A stretch of 64,000 nucleotides of DNA, from contig CAZLFA010000004.1 in the NCBI GenBank assembly GCA_964558665.1, forward strand, positions 1-64,000. Reading direction: 5' to 3'. The translations under genes and the position numbers were made by a program. This DNA comes from CAZLFA01 sp964558665 (GTDB lineage: Bacteria > Desulfobacterota > Syntrophia > Syntrophales > PHBD01). Positions 25,647 through 34,256 of the stretch are shown piece after piece (position 1 is the first letter of the stretch; every line of letters begins with the position of its first letter). The notes beneath the pieces are model-generated. The model saw only the letters and a program-made list of their open reading frames with translations, was not told the DNA's origin and searched no databases.

Positions 25647-26039
25647 ATGGAGATAAAATCCTCTTTACCGGTTGTTTATCATATTGGTTCGCCGCCGGAT
25701 TCGGTACATTCAGGCGAAACGCCGTCAGGCTCGTCCGGGTTACCCCAAAAGCAGAGACAGTTTCCCGTCACTGTCTCAGGCAAACAAGGGGATGACACAG
25801 TTGAGATAAGCGAATGGCGCTCAGAACAGCTTCCCGATAGTAGCGGAGGCATTCGGAACAATACGCAGGAAGCCGGGCGATATGAGGTTTCCCGTTCAGT
25901 TGCTGTAGACGGTAATACAAACAGCATTGCCGGCCGGCCTGATGACGTATACAGCACATACAACAGCCTTGGAAAAGTTCCCGGTTCACAAAAATCTCCG
26001 GACGCAGCTAAAGGATTGATTATCGACATCTGGATTTGA
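25647..26039 (+). CDS. Unknown low-complexity protein
   Basis: A 130-residue protein rich in Ser, Gly, Pro and Asp, probably disordered over most of its length, that I do not recognise. Only the ends look ordered: a short hydrophobic start (SLPVVYHIG) and the tail KGLIIDIWI. There is no signal peptide or cysteine. AGAGGAAAT before the ATG and a perfect upstream TTGACA support expression. It is followed by 293 bp of repeat-rich DNA rather than a terminator, so it may be a degenerate or recently evolved gene. Confidence 0.55.
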   Translation: MEIKSSLPVVYHIGSPPDSVHSGETPSGSSGLPQKQRQFPVTVSGKQGDDTVEISEWRSEQLPDSSGGIRNNTQEAGRYEVSRSVAVDGNTNSIAGRPDDVYSTYNSLGKVPGSQKSPDAAKGLIIDIWI

Positions 26040-26118
26040 GCCGATTCCCCTTGACAAATCTTCGTTTCGTGCTTTACCGTCTCGGACCGGCTTTCAAGCC
26101 TGCCTGTTACAGAGATAA

Positions 26119-26271
26119 TTCGTTTCCGTCCGTAAAGGGCTCTTTTCCGCTCCGGCTGTGTCGATCTGCGGTATTGCTTGTGCGACGTACATTAAGTACG
26201 CCTCCGCGCAATCCCTTGATCTCCTTGCCGGAACGAAAAATAACCTCTTTCCATTCCGGAAAACGGAAGTT
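26119..26271. repeat. Imperfect inverted-repeat element (MITE-like or long hairpin)
   Basis: The core at 26143-26240 folds about an ATTAA loop at 26191-26195. CGTAC (26186-26190) pairs with GTACG (26196-26200), ATTGC with GCAAT, and the outer 14-bp arms TTTTCCGCTCCGGC (26143-26156) and GCCGGAACGAAAAA (26227-26240) match at 12 of 14 positions. Weaker complementarity continues outwards to about 26119 and 26271. There is no reading frame inside. The element is followed at once by GTTTCC-type palindromes. It could be a non-autonomous mobile element or a structured RNA. Confidence 0.65.
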
Positions 26272-26275
26272 TCAG

Positions 26276-26300
26276 CATCCGGAGTTTCCGGATGGAGACT
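26276..26300. repeat. Dispersed GTTTCC-type palindrome, copy 5, with overlapping second palindrome
   Basis: AGTTTCC-GGAT-GGAGACT at 26283-26300 (6 of 7 arm bases paired) overlaps a perfect palindrome CATCCGGA-GTT-TCCGGATG at 26276-26294. The two stems exclude each other. It lies 33 bp before the hydrolase start. Confidence 0.65.
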
Positions 26301-26332
26301 AATTCGAATATAATCAGGAGGAAAACGGAAGG

Positions 26333-27160
26333 ATGATTGACCTTTCAACAATAGATTATTCAGCTTTCGACCGTTGGGAGATAGGAAGAGTTCTCTTCTA
26401 TCCCAGACCGGAGTGGACATCCCTGCCGATCAACATGTCTGTAAACTATGAAACAGTTTCCATCCCTGTAGAGGATGATGTCTGCATCGGCGGCCGCTTT
26501 TATGAGAATACGCCGGATTCGCCAAACATTCTCTTTTTTCACGGTAATGGTGAAATTGTCGCAGATTATGATGACATAGCCCAGATATTCGTAAGAAACG
26601 GCATTAATTTTCTTGCCGTTGATTATCGGGGCTATGGACAGTCCACCGGGTTCCCGACAGTAACAAATATGATGAGAGACAGTCACATCATCTTCAAATA
26701 CACAAAGCAGTGGTTGAGTGATAATAACTGTTCAGGTGTTTTCATTGTTATGGGAAGATCCCTCGGCAGCGCATCCGCCCTGGAGATCGCATCCAACTAC
26801 CGGCAGGGAATTGACGGCCTCATTGTGGAGAGTGGTTTTGCATTTGTCGGACCTCTGCTTCAACTGATGGGATTGAGCCTTCAGTTTCTGGGTTTATCTG
26901 AAGAGGAAGGACCGCGGAACATATACAAGATAAGATCATTCGACAAACCGACTCTGATTATCCACGCAGAATTTGATCAGATTATCAATTATTCCGAAGG
27001 GGAGACCCTCTTCCGGGAATCACCGGCTTTTGAAAAAACACTTTTGAAAATCCCCATGGCCAACCATAACGATATCTTCTTCCAGGGAATAACTGAATAT
27101 ATGGAGGCGGTAAAGCTTTTTACGGATAAGTGCATGAAGAACCGGCAAGCTTCCGCTTGA
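26333..27160 (+). CDS. Alpha/beta hydrolase
   Basis: A 275-residue serine hydrolase-like protein. HGNG gives the oxyanion region (about 70), DYRGYGQS follows, the nucleophile elbow GRSLGS has Ser143, the acid is in HAEFDQII and the base histidine in ANHNDIF. It resembles BEM46/YqkD-type hydrolases. There is no signal peptide, so it is cytosolic. The substrate is unknown. AGGAGG lies 11 nt upstream. It leads the long plus-strand run. Confidence 0.9.
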   Translation: MIDLSTIDYSAFDRWEIGRVLFYPRPEWTSLPINMSVNYETVSIPVEDDVCIGGRFYENTPDSPNILFFHGNGEIVADYDDIAQIFVRNGINFLAVDYRGYGQSTGFPTVTNMMRDSHIIFKYTKQWLSDNNCSGVFIVMGRSLGSASALEIASNYRQGIDGLIVESGFAFVGPLLQLMGLSLQFLGLSEEEGPRNIYKIRSFDKPTLIIHAEFDQIINYSEGETLFRESPAFEKTLLKIPMANHNDIFFQGITEYMEAVKLFTDKCMKNRQASA

Positions 27161-27217
27161 TACTTTGCCCGAACTGGTATAGAGGCGCAAAAAAGAAAAA
27201 TTTTTGAATTTAAGAAA

Positions 27218-28540
27218 ATGACGAACCCCCAAATATTTATTCATACATTCGGCTGCCAGATGAATGTTCACGACTCGGATCAGATCAGGGCGTTGATGGA
27301 GGAGTCCGGCTTTGAGTCGACAGACGAGTGCTCTGCAGCAGATCTTATCGTCATCAATACATGCTCCATCCGCGAGAAGGCAGCGCAGAAAATATACAGT
27401 CAGCTGGGAAGATATGCGATTCTGAAACAGAGCAGAAAAGATATGATTATCGCCGTAGGAGGCTGTCTGGCGCAGCAATGGGGCAAAGAACTGCTCAGAA
27501 AAACCCCATACGTGGATATCGTATTCGGGACACATAATATTCATAAATTGCCGGCGCTGGTTGACAGGGCGATGAAATGCAAGGGACAAATGGCTGAAAC
27601 CGGATTTCATAAATCCATAAAGTCTCTGGGACTGAAGGTCAGGCCTGTCAACGGGGCGATATCTTCCTTTGTAACCATAATGCAGGGATGCAACAATTTC
27701 TGTTCCTATTGCGTTGTTCCTTTTCTTCGCGGACCGGAGGAAAGCAGGCCTTATATGGACATTCTCGATGAGATAAAAGTGCTGGCCGATCATGGCATAC
27801 AAGAAGTTACGCTGCTGGGGCAGAATGTAAATTCATACGGGAAAAATCTGGATGGAGGCATGGATTTTCCGGCACTTCTGGAAATGCTCGGTAAAACAAG
27901 CGGCATTTCCCGTATCCGTTTTACAACTTCCCACCCTAAGGATTTTTCCCATGAATTAATGAAATGCTACAGAGAGATAGCTCAACTGTGTGAACACATA
28001 CACCTGCCGGTTCAATCGGGATCGGATCGTGTCCTGAAAAGAATGAACCGTAACTATACTGCTGAACAATACATAAGCAAAGTCAGTAAACTCAGAGAGT
28101 TATGCCCGGATATCAGCATAACGTCGGATATGATTGTCGGTTTTCCGGGAGAGACGGAAGAAGACTTTCAGGAAACCATAGACCTGATGAACAAAATCAG
28201 ATTTGACAACCTCTTCTCTTTCAAGTATTCAGAAAGAGAAGGAACGGCGGCAAAGGATTTCGAAGAAAAGGTTCCGGAGAAAACCAAAGGGAAAAGGCTG
28301 ACATATTTACAATCTCTTCAGGAGCAGCACACTTTGGAACGAAACAGGGAACTCGAAGGAACCGTGCATGAAATACTGGTTGACAGCGTAAGCAAGAACG
28401 GCAATGGCGATCTTTCAGGAAGGACTCGCACCAATAAAATAGTGAACTTTAAAGGAGACAGATCACAATTAGGCAAAACGATTCATGTCATGATAAAAAA
28501 AGCTTTTTTGCACTCTCTGCGAGGTGAACAGTTAACTTGA
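27218..28540 (+). CDS. miaB: tRNA-2-methylthio-N6-dimethylallyladenosine synthase MiaB
   Basis: A 440-residue radical SAM methylthiotransferase that modifies A37 of tRNAs reading UNN codons. The N-terminal UPF0004 domain starts HTFGCQMNVHDSD with cluster-binding cysteines at about residues 11, 47 and 81. The radical SAM motif is CNNFCSYC (CX3CX2C), followed by RGPEESRP, and a TRAM domain closes the protein. No clear ribosome site precedes the ATG at 27218. It lies 57 bp after the hydrolase gene. Confidence 0.97.
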   Translation: MTNPQIFIHTFGCQMNVHDSDQIRALMEESGFESTDECSAADLIVINTCSIREKAAQKIYSQLGRYAILKQSRKDMIIAVGGCLAQQWGKELLRKTPYVDIVFGTHNIHKLPALVDRAMKCKGQMAETGFHKSIKSLGLKVRPVNGAISSFVTIMQGCNNFCSYCVVPFLRGPEESRPYMDILDEIKVLADHGIQEVTLLGQNVNSYGKNLDGGMDFPALLEMLGKTSGISRIRFTTSHPKDFSHELMKCYREIAQLCEHIHLPVQSGSDRVLKRMNRNYTAEQYISKVSKLRELCPDISITSDMIVGFPGETEEDFQETIDLMNKIRFDNLFSFKYSEREGTAAKDFEEKVPEKTKGKRLTYLQSLQEQHTLERNRELEGTVHEILVDSVSKNGNGDLSGRTRTNKIVNFKGDRSQLGKTIHVMIKKAFLHSLRGEQLT

Positions 28541-28581
28541 CACATATCATACGCGGCTGCTCGATCGGCAGGAGGAACTGA

Positions 28582-29082
28582 ATGCTTATAGAAATGAAGA
28601 TATCGGGATTAACCATTGATCCCATTACAAATACGCCCATAGTAATTCTTAAGGATCTGACCGAGAAAAAAGCCATCCCGATATGGATAGGTTTGTTTGA
28701 GGCCAGCGCCATTGCTACGGAGCTTGAAAAGATCGCATTCTCAAGACCCATGACTCATGATCTCATGAACGTGATGCTAAAGACGCTCGGAATTGAAGTA
28801 TTGAAAATTGAAGTGTGTGATCTCAGAAACAATACTTTCTTCGCAAACATCTTTTTAATAAAGAGCGGCGAGAGCTTTGTAATTGACGCTCGTCCCAGCG
28901 ACGCCATCGCCTTGGCATTAAGAGCAAATGCGCCAATATATGTTGATGAAAAAGTTATAGAGAAATCCCGCAGCATTGATGTCGGTGCGAAGATCACGGA
29001 TCTCGAACAGCTTAAAGATGACAAGCTTAAGGACTTTTTGGAAAATTTATCTCCGGAAGACTTTGGTAAGTATAAGATGTAG
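28582..29082 (+). CDS. Bifunctional nuclease-family protein (DUF151)
   Basis: A 166-residue DUF151/BFN protein. PIWIGLFEASAIATELE, MTHDLMNVML and IDARPSDAIALALR are the family signature blocks in order. Some members were reported to cut RNA and DNA; the bacterial role is uncertain. AGGAGG lies 6 nt before the ATG. The gene commonly follows miaB in Deltaproteobacteria-type genomes, as here. Confidence 0.92.
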   Translation: MLIEMKISGLTIDPITNTPIVILKDLTEKKAIPIWIGLFEASAIATELEKIAFSRPMTHDLMNVMLKTLGIEVLKIEVCDLRNNTFFANIFLIKSGESFVIDARPSDAIALALRANAPIYVDEKVIEKSRSIDVGAKITDLEQLKDDKLKDFLENLSPEDFGKYKM

Positions 29083-29112
29083 TCAATACTTGCCAAAATA
29101 AAGGACACTTAA

Positions 29113-29174
29113 GCGATCAACTCTCAGCGACCAGCTTAAGGCTGACAGCCGATCGCCGGGAGTTGATTTTTTTT
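29113..29174 (+). terminator. Terminator-like hairpin with competing stem, upstream of xerC
   Basis: ATCAACTCTC (29116-29125) pairs with GGGAGTTGAT (29158-29167) over 10 bp (one G-U), followed by eight T. An alternative stem, GCGATC (29113-29118) with GATCGC (29151-29156), shares bases with the first and cannot form at the same time. A small CAGC-TTAAG-GCTG hairpin lies in the loop. The GGGAG ribosome site of xerC lies in the 3' arm. Confidence 0.65.
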
Positions 29175-30116
29175 ATGGAACAGGCAATCAAGGCGTTCGA
29201 ATTTCATATGGAGATTGAAAGAAACCTTTCTCCCCATACAAGAAAAAATTACGTCGCCGATTTAAAACAGTTCAAAACATTCCTTGAAGAAAATATTCAT
29301 AAGGAAAATAAAGAGGCGGTCTTGAAACCGCCTGAGCATATAGATCATCTGGCAGTCAGAATGTTTCTGGCCCTGCTGTATAAGAAGAAAGTCAAAAAGG
29401 TAACAATAGCCAGGAAGCTGGCAGCTCTGAGAACCTTCTTCGGCTTCCTCCAGCGTGAAGGCAAGCTTACAGCAAATCCGGCAGAAATGATTCAGGCTCC
29501 GAAATCTGAGAAGTACATACCTCCTTTTCTGTCAGTTGACGAGATGCTCACTATTCTGGATTCAAGATTTCCGGATGACATATGTGGATGCAGGGACAAG
29601 GCGATCCTTGAACTGTTTTATTCCACCGGAATACGTCTCAGTGAGCTTACAGGACTTAACATCGAGGATGCGGACCTCAATGAGGCTTTATTGAAAGTAA
29701 GGGGAAAGGGCAAAAAGGAACGTCTGGTACCTGTGGGCGTAAAAGCCATGAATGCATTAACCGGCTATATCAACATGCGAAGTGATCTTGATAAAATTGA
29801 TTTTGGAGGTGCCGCACCTTTGTTTATCGGGACAAAAGGGGCACGATTAAACCCTCGCAGCGTGGCCAGAATCGTCGATAAATATGTTCAACTGAGCGGA
29901 TTGGGAAGAAAGATCAGCCCTCATAAGATAAGGCATTCGTTTGCAACGCACATGATGGATGCTGGCGCTGATCTTCGATCAATCCAGGAGTTGCTGGGGC
30001 ACGAGAGCCTTTCTACAACTCAGAAATATACGTCAGTTAGCGTGAGCAGGCTGATGGAGGTTTATGACAAAGCCCATCCAAAAGCCGGCATCAAGAAGGA
30101 CAGCGATGGGCAATAA
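29175..30116 (+). CDS. xerC: Tyrosine recombinase XerC
   Basis: A 313-residue site-specific recombinase that resolves chromosome dimers with a partner recombinase. The N-terminal SAM-like DNA-binding domain spans about 1-90 and the catalytic domain about 110-300. The catalytic set is Arg in TGIRLSEL, Lys in the GKGKKERLVP hairpin, HKIR, His in LGHESLSTTQ and the Tyr nucleophile in KYTSVS. The ATG at 29175 is chosen; the TTG at 29163 sits on the ribosome site. Its place next to hslV is widespread, so it is housekeeping rather than an integrase. Confidence 0.95.
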   Translation: MEQAIKAFEFHMEIERNLSPHTRKNYVADLKQFKTFLEENIHKENKEAVLKPPEHIDHLAVRMFLALLYKKKVKKVTIARKLAALRTFFGFLQREGKLTANPAEMIQAPKSEKYIPPFLSVDEMLTILDSRFPDDICGCRDKAILELFYSTGIRLSELTGLNIEDADLNEALLKVRGKGKKERLVPVGVKAMNALTGYINMRSDLDKIDFGGAAPLFIGTKGARLNPRSVARIVDKYVQLSGLGRKISPHKIRHSFATHMMDAGADLRSIQELLGHESLSTTQKYTSVSVSRLMEVYDKAHPKAGIKKDSDGQ

Positions 30117-30157
30117 ATACCGCAGGACCGGAAACGGGTCTTATTGAAAGGAAAACA

Positions 30158-30754
30158 ATGAACATAAAGGGAACTACTATTGTCGCCGTACGCCATAAAG
30201 GAAAGGTTGTCATAGCGGGCGACGGACAGGTAACGATAGACATTACCGTCATGAAGCACGGTGCAAGAAAGGTTCGCCGCTTATATCAGGACGAAGTAAT
30301 CGTTGGATTTGCCGGCGCTACGGCGGATGCCTTCACGCTGTTTGACCGTTTTGACCAGAAGCTGGAACAATACAAGGGGAATCTGTTGCGTGCCGCAGTT
30401 GAACTTACGAAAGACTGGCGTACAGACAGAATGCTCAGGCACCTGGAGGCCCTGATGGTCGCGGCAAGTCGTGACTACTTTCTCATGATATCGGGAAACG
30501 GGGACGTCATTGAATCAGACGACGATGTCATGGCCATTGGCTCGGGGGGCGCATATGCCCTGGCTGCTGCACGGGCTCTGGTGAAGCATTCAACCCTCGA
30601 TGCAGCCGAGATTGCCAGGGAAGCGGTCAGAATAGCCTCTGAGATATGCATATATACGAATGACAACATCACCGTCGAAGAGCTGGACATGGTAGAACCG
30701 GGTGATGACAGAGGAGATAAGAAGCCAAAAGCGCGGACAGGGGGAAACAGGTGA
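30158..30754 (+). CDS. hslV: ATP-dependent protease subunit HslV (ClpQ)
   Basis: A 198-residue peptidase subunit of the HslUV complex, a two-component proteasome-like protease. The catalytic threonine is expected at T6 of MNIKGTT after removal of a five-residue leader, a little longer than the single Met in E. coli. GDGQVT and GSGGAYALAAARAL are conserved. The C-terminus carries about 20 extra charged residues. AAAGGA precedes the ATG. Its stop overlaps hslU (GTGA). Confidence 0.97.
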   Translation: MNIKGTTIVAVRHKGKVVIAGDGQVTIDITVMKHGARKVRRLYQDEVIVGFAGATADAFTLFDRFDQKLEQYKGNLLRAAVELTKDWRTDRMLRHLEALMVAASRDYFLMISGNGDVIESDDDVMAIGSGGAYALAAARALVKHSTLDAAEIAREAVRIASEICIYTNDNITVEELDMVEPGDDRGDKKPKARTGGNR

Positions 30755-32139
30755 GCGTGTCATCAAAAAATCAATTAACGCCAAGAGAGATTGTGGAGAG
30801 ACTGGATCAGTATATAATCGGTCAGTCGGATGCCAAAAGAGCTGTCGCCATAGCCTTAAGGAACCGCTGGCGGCGCCAGAATGTGTCAAATGAGCTCGGT
30901 GAAGAAATATCGCCGAAGAATATCATCATGATCGGTCCTACAGGTGTGGGGAAAACAGAGATAGCCCGCCGGCTTGCCAAGCTGGATAATTCCCCTTTCC
31001 TGAAAGTGGAAGCCTCGAAGTTCACCGAGGTAGGATATGTCGGCAGAGATGTAGAATCCATGATTCGCGATCTTCTGGAGCTTGCCGTAAACATGGTGAA
31101 GCTGGACGAGCAGAGCAGCGTAAGAGTAAAAGCCGCCGAACTGGCCGAAGAGAGGCTTCTGGATGTACTTCTGCCGCCGAAACCTGTTGAAAAGAGCGTG
31201 GAAGACATGCTTAACGACCGCTATGGGCGCGAAGAGGAAGATCAGCCTCAGCCGTACGACAGTACTCGTGAGAAGCTTCGCAGACTTCTTCATGAGGGAA
31301 AGCTCGACAGTCGCATTGTCGAGCTTGAGGTATCGGAAACAAAGAGCGGTCCCATGATTGAGATATTCTCTTCCTCTGGCATTGAAGAAATGGGAATGAG
31401 CATCAAGGAAATGTTCGGCAACATGTTCCCGCAAAAGAAGAAACGGCGGTCGGTAAAAGTGCCCGAAGCCTTGGAAATACTGGCACAGGAAGAATCGCAG
31501 AGACTGGTTGACATGGAGAAGGTAACCAAAACAGCGCTTGAACGTGTTGAGCAGTCGGGGATAATTTTCCTTGATGAGATTGACAAGATTGTCGGCAGCG
31601 ACACTCCGCACGGGCCCGACGTGTCAAGGGAGGGTGTGCAGAGGGACCTGCTGCCTATTGTCGAGGGATCGACGGTAAATACAAAATACGGCATGCTGAA
31701 AACGGATCACATCCTTTTTATTGCCGCAGGCGCATTCAGTTCTTCCAAGCCGTCTGATCTGATTCCTGAGCTTCAGGGGCGCTTCCCCATAAGGGTTGAA
31801 CTTGACTCGCTGGGCAAGGAAGAATTCATGAGAATTCTGACTGAACCGCAGAATGCCCTGATCAGGCAGTATGTGGAAATGATGGCCACAGAGGGCGTTA
31901 AGATCAATTTTACTGATGATTCCATTGCGGAGATTTCGGAGATCGCAGCATTAGTCAATGAAAGGACTGAAAACATCGGTGCAAGAAGGTTATACACGAT
32001 AATGGAAACGGTTCTTGATGAAATATCTTTTGATGCCCCGGACCTGACTGAGAAAAATGTCACAATAGATGCTGAATACGTTAAGGAAAAGCTTGAGGAC
32101 ATCATTGAAGACGAGGATTTGAGCCGTTATATACTCTGA
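30751..32139 (+). CDS. hslU: ATP-dependent protease ATPase subunit HslU (ClpY)
   Basis: A 462-residue AAA+ unfoldase. It opens with LTPREIVERLDQYIIGQ and has Walker A GPTGVGKTE and Walker B IIFLDEIDKI. The inserted I domain spans about 110-240, and the C-terminal tail (DLSRYIL) docks into HslV. The start is GTG at 30751, overlapping the hslV stop by four bases. Confidence 0.97.
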   Translation: MSVSSKNQLTPREIVERLDQYIIGQSDAKRAVAIALRNRWRRQNVSNELGEEISPKNIIMIGPTGVGKTEIARRLAKLDNSPFLKVEASKFTEVGYVGRDVESMIRDLLELAVNMVKLDEQSSVRVKAAELAEERLLDVLLPPKPVEKSVEDMLNDRYGREEEDQPQPYDSTREKLRRLLHEGKLDSRIVELEVSETKSGPMIEIFSSSGIEEMGMSIKEMFGNMFPQKKKRRSVKVPEALEILAQEESQRLVDMEKVTKTALERVEQSGIIFLDEIDKIVGSDTPHGPDVSREGVQRDLLPIVEGSTVNTKYGMLKTDHILFIAAGAFSSSKPSDLIPELQGRFPIRVELDSLGKEEFMRILTEPQNALIRQYVEMMATEGVKINFTDDSIAEISEIAALVNERTENIGARRLYTIMETVLDEISFDAPDLTEKNVTIDAEYVKEKLEDIIEDEDLSRYIL

Positions 32140-32166
32140 GCAGAGAATGAATCCGGAGATTAAGAA

Positions 32167-33072
32167 ATGGACGATATGATAAAAGGACCAATGGAGAGAG
32201 CGGAAATTCTTATGGAGGCTCTCCCCTATATAAGACGTTTTTACAATAAAACGGTTGTCATCAAATATGGCGGCCATGCCATGGTCGATGAAGATCTGAA
32301 AGATAATTTCGCCAGGGATGTATTGATGATGAAGTATATCGGCATTCACCCTGTTGTGGTTCATGGAGGAGGCCCACAGATCGGCAGTTTTTTGAAGAAA
32401 CTGGGCAAGGATTCCAAATTTGTTCAGGGCATGAGGGTGACTGATGAGGAAACCATGGACATTGTGGAGATGGTACTCGTCGGCAAGGTAAACAAGGAGA
32501 TCGTAGGTCTTATCAATCGACATGGCGGCAAGGCTGTCGGCCTCAGCGGCAAGGACGGCGGACTGATAAAAGCGGAAAAGTATTTTCTCAGTGCTGAAAA
32601 GGCCAAAGACACGCCGCCGGAGATAATAGATATCGGTCTTGTAGGGAAGGTTACCGATGTCAATTCAACTCTCATATCATCTTTGATCAATGACGGATTT
32701 ATCCCCATTATAGCCCCTACCGGAGCAGGAGAAAAGGGTGAAACGTACAACATTAACGCCGATCTTGTGGCCGGAGCCGTTGCCGCTTCGCTTAAGGCGG
32801 AAAAGCTTGTCCTTCTTACCGATGTTGCGGGGGTGCTTGACAGGGAAAAGAAATTGATAAACACCATGACTGATAGTGATGCCATGGAAATGATAAGCAG
32901 CGGAGTCATCGAAGGAGGAATGTTCCCCAAGGTCAAATGCTGCCTTAAGGCTCTGAAGGAGGGCGTCGCCAAGACCCACATCGTAGACGGCCGTTTGAAA
33001 CATGCCATGCTTCTTGAAATATTCACCGACTCTGGTATAGGAACAGAAATTGTTATTAAGGACAGAAAATGA
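32167..33072 (+). CDS. argB: Acetylglutamate kinase
   Basis: A 301-residue amino acid kinase that phosphorylates N-acetylglutamate, step two of arginine synthesis. KYGGHAM, VVHGGGPQI and the GLSGKDGGLI segment identify it. An N-terminal helix (about 1-20) precedes the core, as in the arginine-feedback-inhibited hexameric type, so feedback control is likely. CGGAG lies 8 nt upstream. It is first of five arg genes that overlap or nearly touch. Confidence 0.97.
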   Translation: MDDMIKGPMERAEILMEALPYIRRFYNKTVVIKYGGHAMVDEDLKDNFARDVLMMKYIGIHPVVVHGGGPQIGSFLKKLGKDSKFVQGMRVTDEETMDIVEMVLVGKVNKEIVGLINRHGGKAVGLSGKDGGLIKAEKYFLSAEKAKDTPPEIIDIGLVGKVTDVNSTLISSLINDGFIPIIAPTGAGEKGETYNINADLVAGAVAASLKAEKLVLLTDVAGVLDREKKLINTMTDSDAMEMISSGVIEGGMFPKVKCCLKALKEGVAKTHIVDGRLKHAMLLEIFTDSGIGTEIVIKDRK

Positions 33073-34256
33073 CTGGAAACGATTGGATAGCCCTCTCTGA
33101 AAAATATGTAATGAATACATACAAGCGCTTTCCCATGGTAATATCAAGGGGGGCCGGTACAAAAGTATGGGACGTTGACGGCAAAGAGTATCTGGATTTT
33201 GCAGCCGGCATTGCCGTCTGCAGCCTGGGACATTGTCATCCGAAAGTGGTGAAGGCCATCCAGGAACAGGCTCAGAAGCTGAGCCATATTTCCAACCTCT
33301 ATCATATTGAGCCTCAGATAAGCCTTGCCAGGATCCTGGTGGAGAATTCCTTTGCCGACAAGGTTTTCTTTTGTAACAGCGGCGCAGAGGCGAATGAAGC
33401 AGCCATCAAACTGGCCAGAAAGTTCGGCAACGAGAAGCTTGGCGGGAAAAATGAGCTGATTACAATGAAGCAGTCCTTCCACGGAAGGACACTTGCCACC
33501 ATTACAGCCACAGGGCAGGAAAAGTTTCAGGTAGGATTTGCACCGCTTCCGGACGGTTTTAAATATGTCCCCTTCAACGATGTGCGTGCCCTGGAAGCAG
33601 CAATAACAGACAAAACATGCGGCATACTTCTTGAGCCTGTCCAGGCGGAGGGAGGGGTATGCGTTCCTGACAGAAATTACCTGAAGGCGGTAAGGGACGT
33701 CTGTGACAAGCTGGGCATACTGATGATTCTTGATGAGGTTCAGACGGGCATGGGCAGAACGGGCACGCTCTTCGCCTATGAGCAGTTCGACATCAAGCCG
33801 GATATCGTGAGTCTGGCCAAGGCCCTTGGCAATGGTTTCCCTGTGGGCGCAATGCTCACAACGGATCGCGTGGCTGAGGCGTTTGTCCCCGGCAACCACG
33901 CCTCGACATTCGGCGGCAATCCCCTGGCAATGTCGGCATGTCTGGCCACAATTGAAGTAATGCTGTCTGAAGGCGTTCTCCGGAATTGTATTAAGATGGG
34001 TGAATATTTTATCGAGAAACTGAACGCTCTTAAGCTAAAGCATTCGGCTGTCAAAGATGTCCGCGGAAAGGGTCTTCTTCTGGGACTGGAAATGGCCGAG
34101 GACGTTTCAGATATTGTAAAGAAGTGCATGGAGAAAGGCTTCCTGGTCATATCGGCGGGAACGAACGTCCTGCGCTTTGTTCCGCCTTTGATAATATCCA
34201 GGGAGGACATCGACAGGCTTATCGGGACACTGGATGAAATATTGGGGGGAAAATGA
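33069..34256 (+). CDS. argD: Acetylornithine aminotransferase
   Basis: A 395-residue class III PLP aminotransferase, step four of arginine synthesis, often also serving lysine synthesis. DFAAGIAVCSLGH, NSGAEANEAAIKLAR, LDEVQTGMGRTG and the PLP lysine in SLAKALGNGFPVGA are present. The start overlaps the argB stop (ATGA). Confidence 0.96.
   Translation: MTGNDWIALSEKYVMNTYKRFPMVISRGAGTKVWDVDGKEYLDFAAGIAVCSLGHCHPKVVKAIQEQAQKLSHISNLYHIEPQISLARILVENSFADKVFFCNSGAEANEAAIKLARKFGNEKLGGKNELITMKQSFHGRTLATITATGQEKFQVGFAPLPDGFKYVPFNDVRALEAAITDKTCGILLEPVQAEGGVCVPDRNYLKAVRDVCDKLGILMILDEVQTGMGRTGTLFAYEQFDIKPDIVSLAKALGNGFPVGAMLTTDRVAEAFVPGNHASTFGGNPLAMSACLATIEVMLSEGVLRNCIKMGEYFIEKLNALKLKHSAVKDVRGKGLLLGLEMAEDVSDIVKKCMEKGFLVISAGTNVLRFVPPLIISREDIDRLIGTLDEILGGK

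Noticed and set aside
27020..27802. 260-codon frame antisense to miaB and the hydrolase end
   Set aside because: Overlaps two clear genes and has no domain signature.
29175..30116. Phage or island integrase
   Set aside because: Context (hslVU, miaB) and sequence match housekeeping XerC; no attachment site or phage genes nearby.
33144..33899. 251-codon frame antisense to argD
   Set aside because: Entirely inside a well-conserved gene; codon pattern is the complement of argD.
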